Source of the DNA: Fagopyrum homotropicum
Taxonomy: Eukaryota > Streptophyta > Magnoliopsida > Caryophyllales > Polygonaceae
Assembly: GCA_033239125.1 (NCBI GenBank)
Contig: BSWB01000001.1
Location: 6,894,501-6,958,500, forward strand
DNA length: 64,000 nucleotides
Direction: 5' to 3'
The position numbers and the translations under genes were made by a program. Shown piece after piece: positions 46,274-58,280 of the stretch; position 1 is the stretch's first letter; every line of letters starts with the position of its first letter. The notes under the pieces were generated by a model. It ran no database searches and was not told the DNA's origin. It worked only from the letters and a program-made list of their open reading frames with translations.

Positions 46274-49200
46274 CCTAGGTTGACAACAATGGCACTCGCA
46301 ATCTTCTAAAGGCCGAATAAGGAATAAACAGAACCCCACGGGTTCTGAGTTTTCGTTTTCCAAATCACATGCATGAGTCGGGGTAGAATGTACGGACCAC
46401 CACTCTTTCCGTGGATCTCGGCAGCTTAGTTTATTGGACCTTGTTATATATATGTATTTATGTAGATATGTATAGTATATGTCGATTATATTTATGCATG
46501 ATAAACATGATTTATGTGTATATTTGTATATGTGGATGATTATATGTTTTGGACCTTGTATGGTTATAATGAAGTGTCGGATGTGTGATATTAGTAGTAT
46601 TATGGATTTAGGAGTTATATAGTTATATATACGTATTCTTATTATATATAGTAGCATATGAAGTTATGAGACCTTTTAGCTAATATGATAGTATGATATA
46701 ATTACCTTGGATGACGTCGTTCGGCTCGGTATAGTTTACATATGAGGATGAATATGCTCAAGTACCGAGTTGAGTATCACGTTTTGATAAACACCTTGGT
46801 GTTTCTTGGGCTCCTTTAGAGGACATCAAAGCAATTCTATGAAGACTAAAGAGGACATTAACGGCAAGGACGAACAAGTAGAAGGAAACTCGAACCAACT
46901 AAAGAGAAAGCGAGATGGAGACATTAAAAATAAAGGGAGTAACATTAAGGTGTTGAAGTGGTTACAAGGAAGTCACGATTGGAAAGACAACAAGACCAAT
47001 AGGGATAACAAACTTAATTTCTTCAAGAAGACGTGTGGAAAAGTAAAGATGCGAATCGAGGTGGTGATGGGTGCATTCTAACAAGGTTAAAGGCGGTGTT
47101 CCATTACGAGAAGTGAAGTTTTTCTTAGGCGCTCCTAAGCTGTGGAGTCAAGTTGAGAAAAGTGATCGAACCAATTGCGAAAGATTTAAGATACCGTAAG
47201 TTAAACTTACGAAGTACCAATAAGTGAAGTGTCAACATTACTAGAGTTATGAGAACAAGGGCATGGTGGAGATTCACGTGGAGTTGACCGGTTTCTGCTA
47301 TAATGATAAGGCTATGAAACGTCGAGGAGGAGGAAGAGTGTATAAATGATCCCAAGAAGGTGAAAGACAAAACGAGGAGCTTGATCGAAAGACTTAAGTT
47401 ATCAACCAAGAAGGATGCGAGTGGAGGCTAATTAATGTCAAAATATTTGACGAGTGCATTTGCAAAACAAAAAAATAATAATAATAATAAAAAAAATAAA
47501 TAAAATAAAATAAAATTATGAAGAGCGGTTAAGGCTATAAAGGTGGGACATATGACACGAGAGAGCTAGGTAGGTATGGTTATCTTATAGAAGCGGAAGG
47601 AAGAGAGGAGCGTAGAAAGAGCTAACGGAGTTGAAGTAGAGTGAAATGAGCTAGTGAAGTTAAGACAAAGTACCCCGAGAGGGTATCCTTTCAAGAGTAT
47701 GGTAGCATGGAAGTATGATAGGAGGGTAAGTCGTTAACCTCAGAGAAGGCCATATACAAGTTAATCAATGACAACTGAGATCGCACAGGTGCGGGTTATC
47801 TATTGGTGAGTGTAGAGGGGATGAGTAAACAAGATTATGGGCATACAAAGGTATTTGGATGACCTTATGCGACCTTTGTAGGTCATGGAATTGGCATATG
47901 GGAGAACGAAACGAAATAGAGGTTTTAAAGTTTGACCACGGTAAAAGGGTCAAGAAGAAGGTAAGGTGTCATGGAGGTGGTACGTAAACAGGGGTATATA
48001 GAGAATGCATGGTGTGAAATGGATGATATGTTTCCGCGGGCAAAAGATAAGCCAAGTTTCTAGACTCACACGGAAGAGGCATGGTGGCTATGGCGTGAAA
48101 GAGAGGACCTAGATCAGGGCAACGCTGCAAGCTTAGAGTTATGATGTTAGTACCTGAAGATGTAATGAGTTTGATATTTTAGTGGTTTTGGATGGGAAGT
48201 TTCTCCTAGCATTTTCCACAGGGCATACCGGTACAGTTGTGAAGTTGTTCATGGAATACCGATAGATGCATAAGATGACCAACAAGATTAAGAGAAGATC
48301 GAAGTTTTGAAGTTTGATGTCGATAAGAGATGTACAAAAAGTATATGGAAGATTGAGGTTAGAACCTCTACCGTCGGGTTGACTTTACATAAGGAAAGTG
48401 AAGTATAATTTCTACATCGACTTGAAGAAAGGATATCTATGGTGAGAGCTTATGTAGAATACGAAGAACTCCTCCCATATGTTGGGATGTCAAGGAAAGA
48501 AAAGAAGATGAGGTCAATTGTTTTGAAACACGGTTTAGTCCTGCAGTATGGACCCCTATGGTTACACATAAGTGAGAAACCTTAGAAGCTTTTTGCAATC
48601 ATGCCATTTAAGAAGGAAGATGGGATTAAGTTAAAAGAATACTTATATAAGAACACAAGAGTCAGAAGACGCAAGCGAATCTTTCCAATTCAAGAAAAGA
48701 CGAATATTTGAAAGGGGACGGTCAATATTGTAGCTAAAGATGGAGCAATACACGTATTTGAAAGATGTCACACCAACAGAGCGGGGAGATCAATAATACC
48801 ACGACTACCTGTGAAGTGTTAAGACAAGGTTGTGTCGGTCTTATGTTATGAGACGGAATAAGGAAAGACAAAAACCGAGATATCACGGATTCCAATACAT
48901 CGGAACATGGATTTTTCAACTTAAGTTGAGTTTGACGCAACTTCGATATCCAAGGCACTGTATAGAATGACACTTGTGAAGAGACATGAGTTGTGGAAGC
49001 AAGCGAGGGAGCATTGGCAAGAACTTATTGAAAAGAGTTCATTGGAATTAGTGAAATATTATGGAGAACTCCGAAAGTTATCTTGAACTCTCGATTTAAA
49101 GTTCATATTGGAATATATCTTAAACTCTTGATTTGAAGTTGATAGGGAGAACAACAGTTTGTGAAAAAGAGACGGTTATCTCTGTTTGTACATCGATTAC

Positions 49201-50500
49201 AGTGAGCCGATCAAAAAAAAAAAAAAAAAAAAAAAAAAACAAGTATCCCTCACCATAAATAGAGGATCTACTCGACCGGTTGCAAGGGTCGGTAGTCCCT
49301 TCTAAGATTGAGTTAAGATTTGATTGTCAACCGTTGAGAATTCGAGACTGGGATATTACAATTACGGCATTCCAGACCAACCAGGGTCAATTGAGTTGTA
49401 GTTATACCGTATGGGCTTACTGATGCCCGGATAAAATAATTTGCGTCTACTCTTAAAGAAGAGAGAAGTTGTATGACAAGTTAGCTCAGGATGGCAAACC
49501 CCGAAGGATGTGAAAGAAGTTACAAGTTCTCTCAGATGTGCCGAGTATTACCAGATCTGTGAAGAGATTCTCCAAAAGGTAACACCATTTCTGGTAGCAT
49601 ACTCCGGATGTCAACAAAGTATTGAATGAGACAAGAATTGACAATAGAGTTGTGGAGAGTTAAAAAGGAGGTTCATTGGTGCAACTGTTTTGATTTAACT
49701 TGAGGCATTATGGGTTTGAGGTGTACTAGTGATTCTTCAAGACAAGGTCTTGATCGAGTAGTGAGGAGCGATGTAAAAGTAATAGCATACGTGTCGTGTT
49801 AGTAGAAGTAGTATGGAGCAAGTACTTCCTTTGTTACTTGGAATTGCAACAATAATTGGGGGAACATAACATCAAAGTTTGGTTTGACAAGAACCCAAAC
49901 CAACAGTGTATATTGGGAATTTGATCTTCTTGTTAGAGAAATTGAAAGGGAAAATAATGGAAATGTTGCATTTAGAAAGACCCGAGAAAGAAGTTGAGTT
50001 CCGATATATCGGACCTTTGTGAGATGTTAACGCGAGTTGGGAAAGTGGTCTACCGGTTGGCGTAGCCGCCAAGAGTAGAGAGTGTTCACCCGGTGTTCAT
50101 GTGTATCAGTCGAGAGAGTACATACACGACTCGAGACAAATTGTCAGTTATGGTGATATAGTCGTAGACGAAGAACCGAAGAGACTAATAGGAAGACAGA
50201 GTATAGTATCTTTGGTTGAGTTTTACGCCGAGTTAGTAGCTTTGATAGAATCGCTGGGTTAGACCTAGTTCTTCCCTTAAGTTATTTGTGTTTTTGTGTG
50301 ATGTTATATCTGGTATTGTGCCCGTGCGGGAATGTGTTTCATGTCCGGTTATATTTTCGCGGTTGTGGTTGGAGCAGTTTGTGTATATAGATTAGAAAGT
50401 CTAAGCCTTCTTAGTTTGAGACTTTATACCTCGGCCTTAGGGACCGAGAAGTTCGACGCATAGCAAGTTTCGGGACGAAACTTGTTTTAGGGGGATCTAA
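46274..50500 (+). pseudogene. Decayed internal region of the gypsy element
   Basis: No long frame survives. At 49165-49480 there are reverse transcriptase traces: DGYLCLYIDY, then after a poly-A run NKYPSP, IEDLLDRLQGS, and RIRDWDITITAFQT, with stops between. Near 49510 a piece resembles the RT-RNase H linker (EYYQICEEI). At about 50085-50265 is a trace of the post-integrase region (REYIHDSRQIVSYGDIVVDE). A lysine-rich 91-codon frame at 46806-47081 lies where gag should be but shows no gag motif. The stretch 47521-48720 is shared with the fragment at 61171-62510. Confidence 0.75.
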
Positions 50501-53460
50501 TGTAACGCCCAATTTTAGGCGCGTTCGCATTTTGATTTTTTTTTTTCCGTCTTTTATCAATATTTTATTAGCTTGAATATTTTTACGAGTATTTTATGTC
50601 ATAATTTAATCTTACACGAGTAATTTACAAATATTTGATTTAAATATTTTTCGGCAAAATATTATTTTCGGAAGAGTAAGGAATATTTTATGTTCCAAAA
50701 GCCATGTTCGGTTCGTTGCGATCGAGTTTATTTTATGTTATTATTCTTCTTCCTATTTCTTTTCATTTTTTTTCTTTCCCTGCCTTGTCTCACTCAGAGA
50801 CTGCCTCGGCCTATTGTGATGATTTGCTGCCAGCCTATGCTGCTGCTACTAGGCATAAAACTGCCCTCATTTGACCTCCTTACACGGCACCTCCTTCTCC
50901 CTCCTCTGTTTCTAGCAGCAACTACACCCCTTCACTTCAACTCCTCAGCAGCTACCCCTCTGCTCATCCCTTCTCCCTCCAGCCTCATTTGTCCTCGACC
51001 ATACCTGCTGCTCAACTCCCTCAACCTTCTACCTTCTATCTCGTCAACCTACACTCTCCTCTTTCTCTCGAATCCCAGGCGAGCTCCTCACTTTCTTGCG
51101 ACCCTCCCCGCAGCAAACTTAACTCCAACAGCCTCACTTCCCTCTCGATCTCCTCTCTTCATGCCCGAGTGCACCTACTCCGACCTCTCTTTCCGCCCCA
51201 ACTGCAGCTCTTTGGGTTCCCGCGCCTCTGCAAGCTACGACCCTCGGCGTTTACAATCACCGGAGGAGCCGCCAGGCCACTACGCAGCCCTGCCCTTCGC
51301 CGGAGAACCACCACCGCTGTCCCCCGGAGCTCCTCTATTGCGACCCTCGCGAGCCACCACCTTGCCGGGCTCGTGTCCTCCGCCGCAACCAAGCAGCCAT
51401 ACCCGAGGCCAGGGAAGCAAGCCGATGCCTTGCCTAGGCTCCTCCAGAAAGCAGCCGGAGACTGAAGCATCCATTGCTGGAAGAATCCCTCACCGCCCTG
51501 GTCGGAGCCGCCTTGTTGCTGCCTTCGATCCACCGGGGAAAGCCTTCGCTGCCGAGGGAGGAGACCCATGCCTCCGGGAAGAGCCGCTCCATCATCCCTT
51601 GCGTACCAGTCTCCCCGCCGCCGCCTACCTGCTTTCCCTTTCCTCTGCAGAGTGTATCGACTCAAACAAGAAGACATCTTGTTTTTTTTAGGGTATTATG
51701 AAGCGGGCCCCTTTCTTTTGGTTTATTGAAAATTATGACCCATGTTTTGTATTTGCATTCTCTACCCAGACTTTTGGAATGTATCTAATATGCCCCTGCT
51801 TTTTTTTTTAATTACAAATTTGGCCCCAGAATTTTAATTGCAGATTTGGCCCATGCTCTTATAAGTGTATAAATTGCCCGGAAAGTGTTTTTATGATTTT
51901 TAAACTCGGATTTGAATTTCGGGAGTTATTCTTATAGTATATATATTTTTTATTTAGTATGTCCAAATTTAGCGTTATGCTAAATTTGTTTAGTTTGGTG
52001 CTAGGTTCGGAAGCGCCCCGTTTAAGGCCAACGAATCCATATCGGCATCCATGGATCGTCTTCCGTCTTTTGACGTCACGTGAGTACCTCTTCCCGAGCT
52101 TATGATCCTATAATCCTACTCGATTTAATTATGTTAGTATTAGTAGCATGCTAGGATGGATCTAGCATAACTTAGAGTTAATGCCAATTAATGGTTATGG
52201 ACCTTAGGTGAGTGTTTGAGAATTGTGAAATGTTTTATGACTTAAGGTGTTGATGTCATCTTGTGAGGCTTGTGAGGTTGTTATAAGGCTTTAAGTTATA
52301 TGGTTGATCTTGTGAGCGTTTTGAGGCTCGGGGTGGGGTTGTATGATCTTGTGGGATTTTGGAGTTTAGGTTTGGCTTATCCTAGTTGCGTTGTGAGTTA
52401 TGATCTTGCGAGATCCGAGGGTTTAGAAGTCTTAGGACTTCTAGCTTGTGTTGGGTGTGATGTGAGCATGAGAGATTCTAGGATGCGGTCCTAGAATTGA
52501 GAGTCAAATGGTCTTGCGTAGATCATTTGTATAGAAGTCTAAGACTTCTATTGTGAGTGTGTTGTTGGTGATATAGTTATCTTCTTGTGAGCAGGTTATT
52601 GGCTTCCTCCCTAAGGAAGCGAGAGTGTTGTGAGTTGAGTGTGGTGACGAGGTAAGTCTCCGGACTTACTTAGCTCGTATTCTTTGTATTAGCGTTGATG
52701 TGTGTTGGGTGGTGTGTGTTTATTATTTATTATTTATAACAATTAAACCGGAATTAGGATTACCGACCTTTATATTATTTTGGCCCAAGTGTATGATAAC
52801 GGGCGGTGACATCATCTGCCTAGCTCTTGCAAGAGTCTAGGAGGTTCTCGGCGACTAGCCGTGCTAGTTAGACGGTCGGAGGCATCCGTACCGTTCCATG
52901 CCGGAAATAGGGACCGAGGCGGGACCACGGTGGTCTCGTGTCACAAACCTAAGTTGAATTAGAACGGGATACGACTTAATAATAACAAAGATAATAAACC
53001 GGATTGGTGTGTTTTCATGTATGTTGTATGCTTGTGATGAGATTACTTGTGTATGTGCCTTTCCCATTAATTCTAATGCTTCGAATATGAGCTAACGGTT
53101 TTATACCGATTGTTGTAGATTGCCTTGCAGGTTAGGAATGCGGCCGAGAGATCCGGAAGAGTGGGTAGCCGGGGTTCCGTACATTTTAGGAGTGGGTTTT
53201 GGTTAGAGTCGAGTTTGTATATTATTCATGTATATTGTATATCACGTGGTGGCATTTGGCCCTTGGTGTTGCATATCGGCTGAAGTCTTTTGTTGTTTCT
53301 TTTGGGTTTTCTTTCATTGCATAAAAATGTATTTCGATTTTTGGCCTTTATTTGTGCCTTGTTGCAAGATCCGGTGAAATTGTTGTCAGGCTAAGGGTCG
53401 GGACCCATTGTGAGGTCCCAACCCGTAGCGCCCCGAGTCCCGCGGATTCGGGGTGTTACA
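50501..53460 (+). repeat. Complete 3' LTR (2960 bp)
   Basis: It starts TGTAACGCCC, ends GGGGTGTTACA, and follows a polypurine-like tract. It contains a GC- and CT-rich block (about 50800-51670) with long overlapping open frames in several phases, which I treat as compositional. AT-rich spacer and the 948 bp shared with the 5' LTR follow. At nearly 3 kb it is long even for a plant gypsy LTR. Confidence 0.88.
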
Positions 53461-53880
53461 TACATAAATTACGCAAAGCAAATTGAAGAAACAGATCATC
53501 AAAACGAAATAAACCGGCAGTAATCGCAAAAAAAATAGAGAAAATGTTTTTGACAGTAAACGAATAACTCTGTAGCATGGTGGTTATGGCTTCAGAAATG
53601 GGGAATTTCGTGATTCTGGGATCACGTTTACAAGGAAAGTATATTTGCTATACTAACAACATCCTGATTTGTAGGGGACCACATTAAATAACCATTTTTT
53701 TTTAAAAAACTGTCACATCATCATTTTTTATTTCCAGTAGGGGTATCAATTTATTTGGGAATTAATCTTTATTATAAAATTACTAGGGGCCTACTTTATC
53801 TACATTTTTACAAAAGAGACTAGTTAATCTACATTAATACATAATTAGCCTACTTCACCTTTTATCTCATTAATTTATCT

Positions 53881-54489
53881 TGAAAAACAATACAAAAAGG
53901 AAATGAATTAGGATAAAAATAACAAACGTAAAATTTATTTGACAAAAATAAAAAACAAAATAAATTACACCATACAAATAAAACTAAAATGATTTGTTAC
54001 GATATAATTGTTGGTAAAATTAAGGCAAAAACTCCATAAAAGTTGAAAAATTATAATATTTTATAAAAATTAATTTGTAATTTATATTAATATTTTAAAA
54101 AATAACTTTTTTAAAATAAAATTTAAAACTTCGACAAACGTAATGTTGACACATGATAAAACTTCAACTTTAATAAATATAAGATATTAGAAACCAAAAC
54201 CGGATCACGGCTAAGGGTTTGTTCAATTGATGAGGTTATTCGATAATTGTTTTGGTAAGATTAAATTCGAGATTTTTTTCCTTTCAATCTGAGCGATTTT
54301 AATTTAAATTAATCGATAATTATAATTTTTTAAAAAAAATATTTTTTAGTGCCTAATTGACAGTGTACCAATAATTAGTTTAGGGTTTACCCTAACTTTT
54401 ATAACACATAAAATTATGGTTTGTTACTATGTTACTGGTACATTTATCAAATCAAAAAGGAATTTTTAAGTGGAAAATTAATGAGAGAA
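53881..54489. other. Loop region of the foldback element
   Basis: AT-rich DNA between the innermost paired arms, with no open frame of note and no recognisable domain. If the element ever encoded a transposase, nothing of it remains here. Confidence 0.5.
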
Positions 54490-54895
54490 AAGGAAAAGTA
54501 GGCTAATTATGTACTAATGTAGATTAACTAGTCTCTTTTGTAAAAATGTAGATAAAGTAGGCCCCTAGTAATTTTATGATAAAGATTAATTTCCAAATAT
54601 ATTGATACCCCTGTTGGAAATAAAAAATGCTGATGTGGCAGTTTTTAAATAAATATACTTATTTAATATGGTCCCCTATAAATTAGGATGCTGTTAGGAT
54701 ATAGCAAATATACTTTCCTTGTAAACGTGATCCCAGAATCACGAAATTCCCCATTTCTGAAGCCATAACCACCATTTCTACAGAGTTATTCGTTTACTGT
54801 CATAAACATTTTCTCTATTTTTTTTGCGATTACTGCCGATTTATTTCGTTTTGATGATCTGTTTCTTCAATTTGCTCTGCGTAGTTTATGTATAT

Positions 54896-55450
54896 TGTTA
54901 ATATTATGTATTTCGTATGTTTATATGTCGGTGATTTTTTATGTGCTGAGTGTTGGTAATGATGAAGGGGACGAACATAATTTTATGACTGTATGTGTAC
55001 ATAAGTTTGTATATGTTTAAGTTTAAACCACTGTCATTGAGAAGGTATTGTGATATGCCTGCGTATTTTATGTATCTGCTAATATTATGTAGTTGTTAAA
55101 TTTATGTGGCGTTGAGAAGGTACTGTGATATGTGTGCGTATTTTATGTATCTGCTAATATTATGTAGTTAAAAAATTTATGTGGCGTTGATTTTTATGTG
55201 CTGAGTGTCAGTAATGATGAAGGTGACGAACATAATCTTATGTGTGTGTATGTGTACATAAGTTCGGTTTATGTATCTGCTTAAAATTATGTAGTTGTTA
55301 AATTTATGTGTCGTTGATTTTTATGTGCTGAGTGTCCGTAATGATGAAGGTGACGAACATAAATGGCTAATTTCAAAATTATGTACATAATCTTTTATGT
55401 ACATAAGTTCAGTTTATGTATCTGCTTAAAATTATGTACATCATCTTTCA
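54896..55450. repeat. Tandemly expanded segment in the right foldback arm
   Basis: Several imperfect copies of a unit lie near 55070, 55145, 55265 and 55320. The unit contains TATGTATCTGCTAATATTAT, GTAGTTGTTAAATTTATGTG, a GTTGATTTTTATGTGCTGAG phrase and GATGAAGGTGACGAACATAA. The left arm has only about two copies of the core, so the expansion is arm-specific. Confidence 0.7.
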
Positions 55451-56844
55451 TCACTGTTAATTCGAATACATAAATTTCACAGAAATGGCTAATTTCAAAA
55501 TTAAGTTCCATAACAGCCTAAAACATATCTGTTCTTCTTTGTGTGGTCGGATTCCAAAACCTAATCGAATATACATCACAAAATCATGCTTCATAACACC
55601 ATGCAAGACTGAGTAAATGAAAGACCATGTAGTTATATATCAACAATGACGGTTTTTAGTATGAATTTTAGGAAAAACGTTCATCAACTGTTTTCGGTTT
55701 GAACCAAAACCGAAACCATTAAAATGGTATTTTGTTGAGAGAATTTGGAATATTTACAAGGATTGATTGTTGTTATACAAAGAATAGATCAGACAAGAGG
55801 TTGAAGACGGTCGAAGATCACGATTTGAAGATGGAGGTTGCGAATGGAGAATCTGACGATACAATGCAGGTTCCGAATGGCGCTTAATTTTTGGGATGAA
55901 ATGTTTAGTAAAGAAGATGGATACATTACTAATTTGAAGATGGATGTTCCGAATGGAGAATCTCACAATTTGAAGATGGAGGTTGCCGAAACCGTATCTT
56001 TATCAATCATGCTGTTGCCATTTTTTTGATTTTATTATCTTTAACTTTTAGACAGTTATTATGCTACATTACTAATTTGCCCTTAAATAACTACCTTATT
56101 ACCCATTATTTATAATTTTATTTAGCTTTATTTTTTGGAAGAAAAATAGAGGGGCCTATTTTGTATCATGGATACAAAAAGAGCCCTTCTACACCAATTT
56201 TCTCAAAATTAATAGGTGATGCATTTTAAATCTATTTTAAATTAGTTAAATTAAAATAATAATTTTTTGATTTCCAAAAACTTTATTTGAAATATTCATA
56301 TTTGTTACGCTTAGACTTTGAACGTTAATAGCCAAGTTTTGAAAATGTTTATGCAATGACTTAAGCATGATAAGTGAATCACCCTTAATAAAGTTGAAGT
56401 AATTTTTCTCAATTTTCATGAATAAAGTAAATTTTATGTGTTGATGGATTATTAGTTTTACAATTTTTTTAAAAAATCCAGTTATATTAAGTTAACCAAA
56501 ATACTAATATGATTTTAGCAAAATTACTAGTATGTTAAAAAAAAAAATTTCACCAAAAAAAGTAACTAATGATTTTATTCTACTATTAATTAAGTATTAA
56601 ATTTATTTATTCATAGATTTTAAAAACAAACCGTTTTAAATTTTTTTTAAATTTCCTTTCTAAATAAATTTCTAGTTTAAATTTAAATCCACAATATTTT
56701 TTAAAAAAATCCATTGTTGTACATTTATTTCAATATATAAACCCATTTGATTGTAGTCTCATATAACATATAAAAAACACAAAGAGTTCCGTCACTCTTT
56801 TGAGAAGATTGGTGAAATAAGGTACTTGTTGTAACTTGTAGACT

Positions 56845-57792
56845 AACTAGGCACCCTATTTTTACAATTAAAAAATAAAGATAAAATTGAGTGGATATGG
56901 CCAAAATTATGGAAATTTTAAGATTCTTCTCTCTCCTATTAATAATCAAATAAATTTTGTTAAATCGGAAAACTAAATATTCTTATTTCTCTTCTTAATT
57001 ATAATAAGTAAAAGATTGTGTCAAAGGTTGGAATCGAACTCTGGACGAGTTGCCCCGCCCTTATACCAGTTAGACTAATCAAACTTCGTTTATTCTTTTG
57101 CCGATACACAATATTTAATACACAATTTTTATACATAATTTCAATTACACAATGTCCGTACACAATTTCAATTACACAATTTTAATACATAATACACAAA
57201 TATCAGCTACAAAAAATGCATTGGACATACATATTTTATTACACAATTTCAATTACACAATGTAAATACATAATTTCAATTACACAATTTCAACTACACA
57301 ATGTTAATACATAAAATACTTGTATAACCAAACATTCTGTAAATGACGAATTTGTGTAACCAAACATTGTCAAAATGACATACACTTGTACTACATAAAC
57401 GTAATCGTTATGTAGAAAGTCGCAAAAAATATGTATCATCATATGTACATAACCACGGAATTAATAACAACATATTTCTTTAATTATGATAAATAAATAA
57501 ATAATTAAAGAGCAAACCTCCATTGACGATATTCGAGTTTCTTAAAATCGAAAAAATGGAGATTAGAAAGGTAGACGAAGAAGAATAATGAAAGATTGTT
57601 GTATTTATGTGAGGAGTTATTTTAGGAGCTGTTATAATTTCTTTCCTAATTTGATGTAATAATTTAGTTTATCAATTATTTTAATTTGCCAAATCAGTTA
57701 CATATTTAAGGAGATAGAATATTAACATTTATGGCAATATCAATTAATATTTATCAATTTATCTTTTTCTACATAAAATAGGGTGCCTAGTT
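56845..57792. mobile_element. 948-bp element with perfect 18-bp terminal inverted repeats
   Basis: AACTAGGCACCCTATTTT (56845-56862) is exactly inverted at 57775-57792. The interior is AT-rich, with a microsatellite-like ACACAATTTCAATT run (57100-57330) and a tRNA-like stretch. There is no transposase. Target duplication is unclear, so the superfamily is open. Confidence 0.65.
57030..57077 (-). repeat. tRNA-like (SINE-head-like) sequence
   Basis: On the minus strand TAGTCTAACTGG matches the polymerase III A box and, 25 nt on, AGTTCGATTCC matches the B box. No acceptor stem or full cloverleaf can be formed, so this is a tRNA-derived scrap, most likely the head of a SINE, and not a tRNA gene. 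Confidence 0.5.
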
Positions 57793-57934
57793 TATACACC
57801 AAGATACATAAACTACCTACTTACCCTAAAAACTCAACTCTTTTTACCATAAAAAACCAGTGTTCAATTTTAAAAGTCTTTTTTTTAGCCTAACTAATTA
57901 TTTGAATAATTTTTTTGAAAGAAATTATACAAAC

Positions 57935-58215
57935 TTGACAGTGAAATGGTGGAATTACACACACTTGATTGCATCGGTAGATCTATAATTTGAATCCCTT
58001 CCATTCCCTTTTGGCAAAAAAAAAAAAAAAAAACCGTCAAATAAAGAAAATTTATTGTCAATTGGTTTGAGAATGAAATCTTATTATATTTGCGTATTGG
58101 GTTCGAATCCAACACGTATCTTCGTTCATATGTGAGAATTAATAACAATTGGTTTTGTGATGAAGCTTTACTAGGTAATGTGTTAGGCTCGCACCCAACA
58201 CGTGTATGCGTTCAA
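57935..58215 (+). repeat. Tandem tRNA-like monomers
   Basis: Two related units of about 88 bp (58056-58130 and 58143-58215) share CAATTGGTTT, GATGAA or GAATGAA, GTT-GGCTCGCACCCAACACG or GGGTTCGAATCCAACACG, and GTTCA. A third, more distant unit at 57935-57995 ends ATTTGAATCCC and is followed by 19 A. The GGTTCGAATCC words are B-box-like. These look like fused SINE monomers, but no target duplication was found. Confidence 0.45.
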
Positions 58216-58280
58216 ACGTGTGACGAAACCATCCGCGTTAAATCCGACCCGTCGGAATTTCACATGATTTTAAGAGTATA

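Larger units (their letters stand above)
45310..53460 (+). mobile_element. Ty3/gypsy LTR retrotransposon, probably non-autonomous, 5' LTR truncated
   Basis: The parts are a truncated 5' LTR (45310-46257), a primer-binding site (46262), an internal region (46258-50500) and a complete 3' LTR (50501-53460) with TGTAAC...GTTACA ends, preceded by the purine-rich AGGGGGATCTAA. The internal region has only scattered, stop-ridden gag/pol traces and a 25-bp poly-A run near 49215. It is inserted in the left arm of the foldback element. The 5' LTR's missing left 2 kb and any target duplication were lost by deletion at 45309/45310. Confidence 0.88.
44571..56207. mobile_element. Long-armed foldback (MULE-like) element split by a retrotransposon
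   Basis: The left end GAGAAAATTGGTGTAGAAGG (44574) is inverted exactly at 56204. Homology continues inward through the whole of 44574-45309 against about 55450-56204, and resumes after the retrotransposon: 53461-about 53880 is the inverse of about 54490-54895. Removing 45310-53460 therefore restores a hairpin with arms of over 1.1 kb around a loop of about 600 bp (53880-54490). The right arm is longer because of internal tandem repeats (54900-55450). ATTAAT occurs at both outer flanks (44565-44570, 56208-56213) as a possible target duplication, weak in such AT-rich DNA. No transposase is present. Confidence 0.75.

Noticed and set aside
46806..47081. Lysine-rich 91-codon frame as gag
   Set aside because: Its position fits, but no gag domain motif or zinc knuckle can be seen.
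50690..51691. 333-codon open frame as a host gene
   Set aside because: It starts and ends inside a 3' LTR, is compositionally biased (Pro/Ser/Leu) and has equally open frames in other phases. GC-rich DNA lacks stop codons by chance.
57030..57077. Functional tRNA gene on the minus strand
   Set aside because: A and B boxes are present but no acceptor or anticodon stem can be formed; it is better read as a SINE-type fragment.
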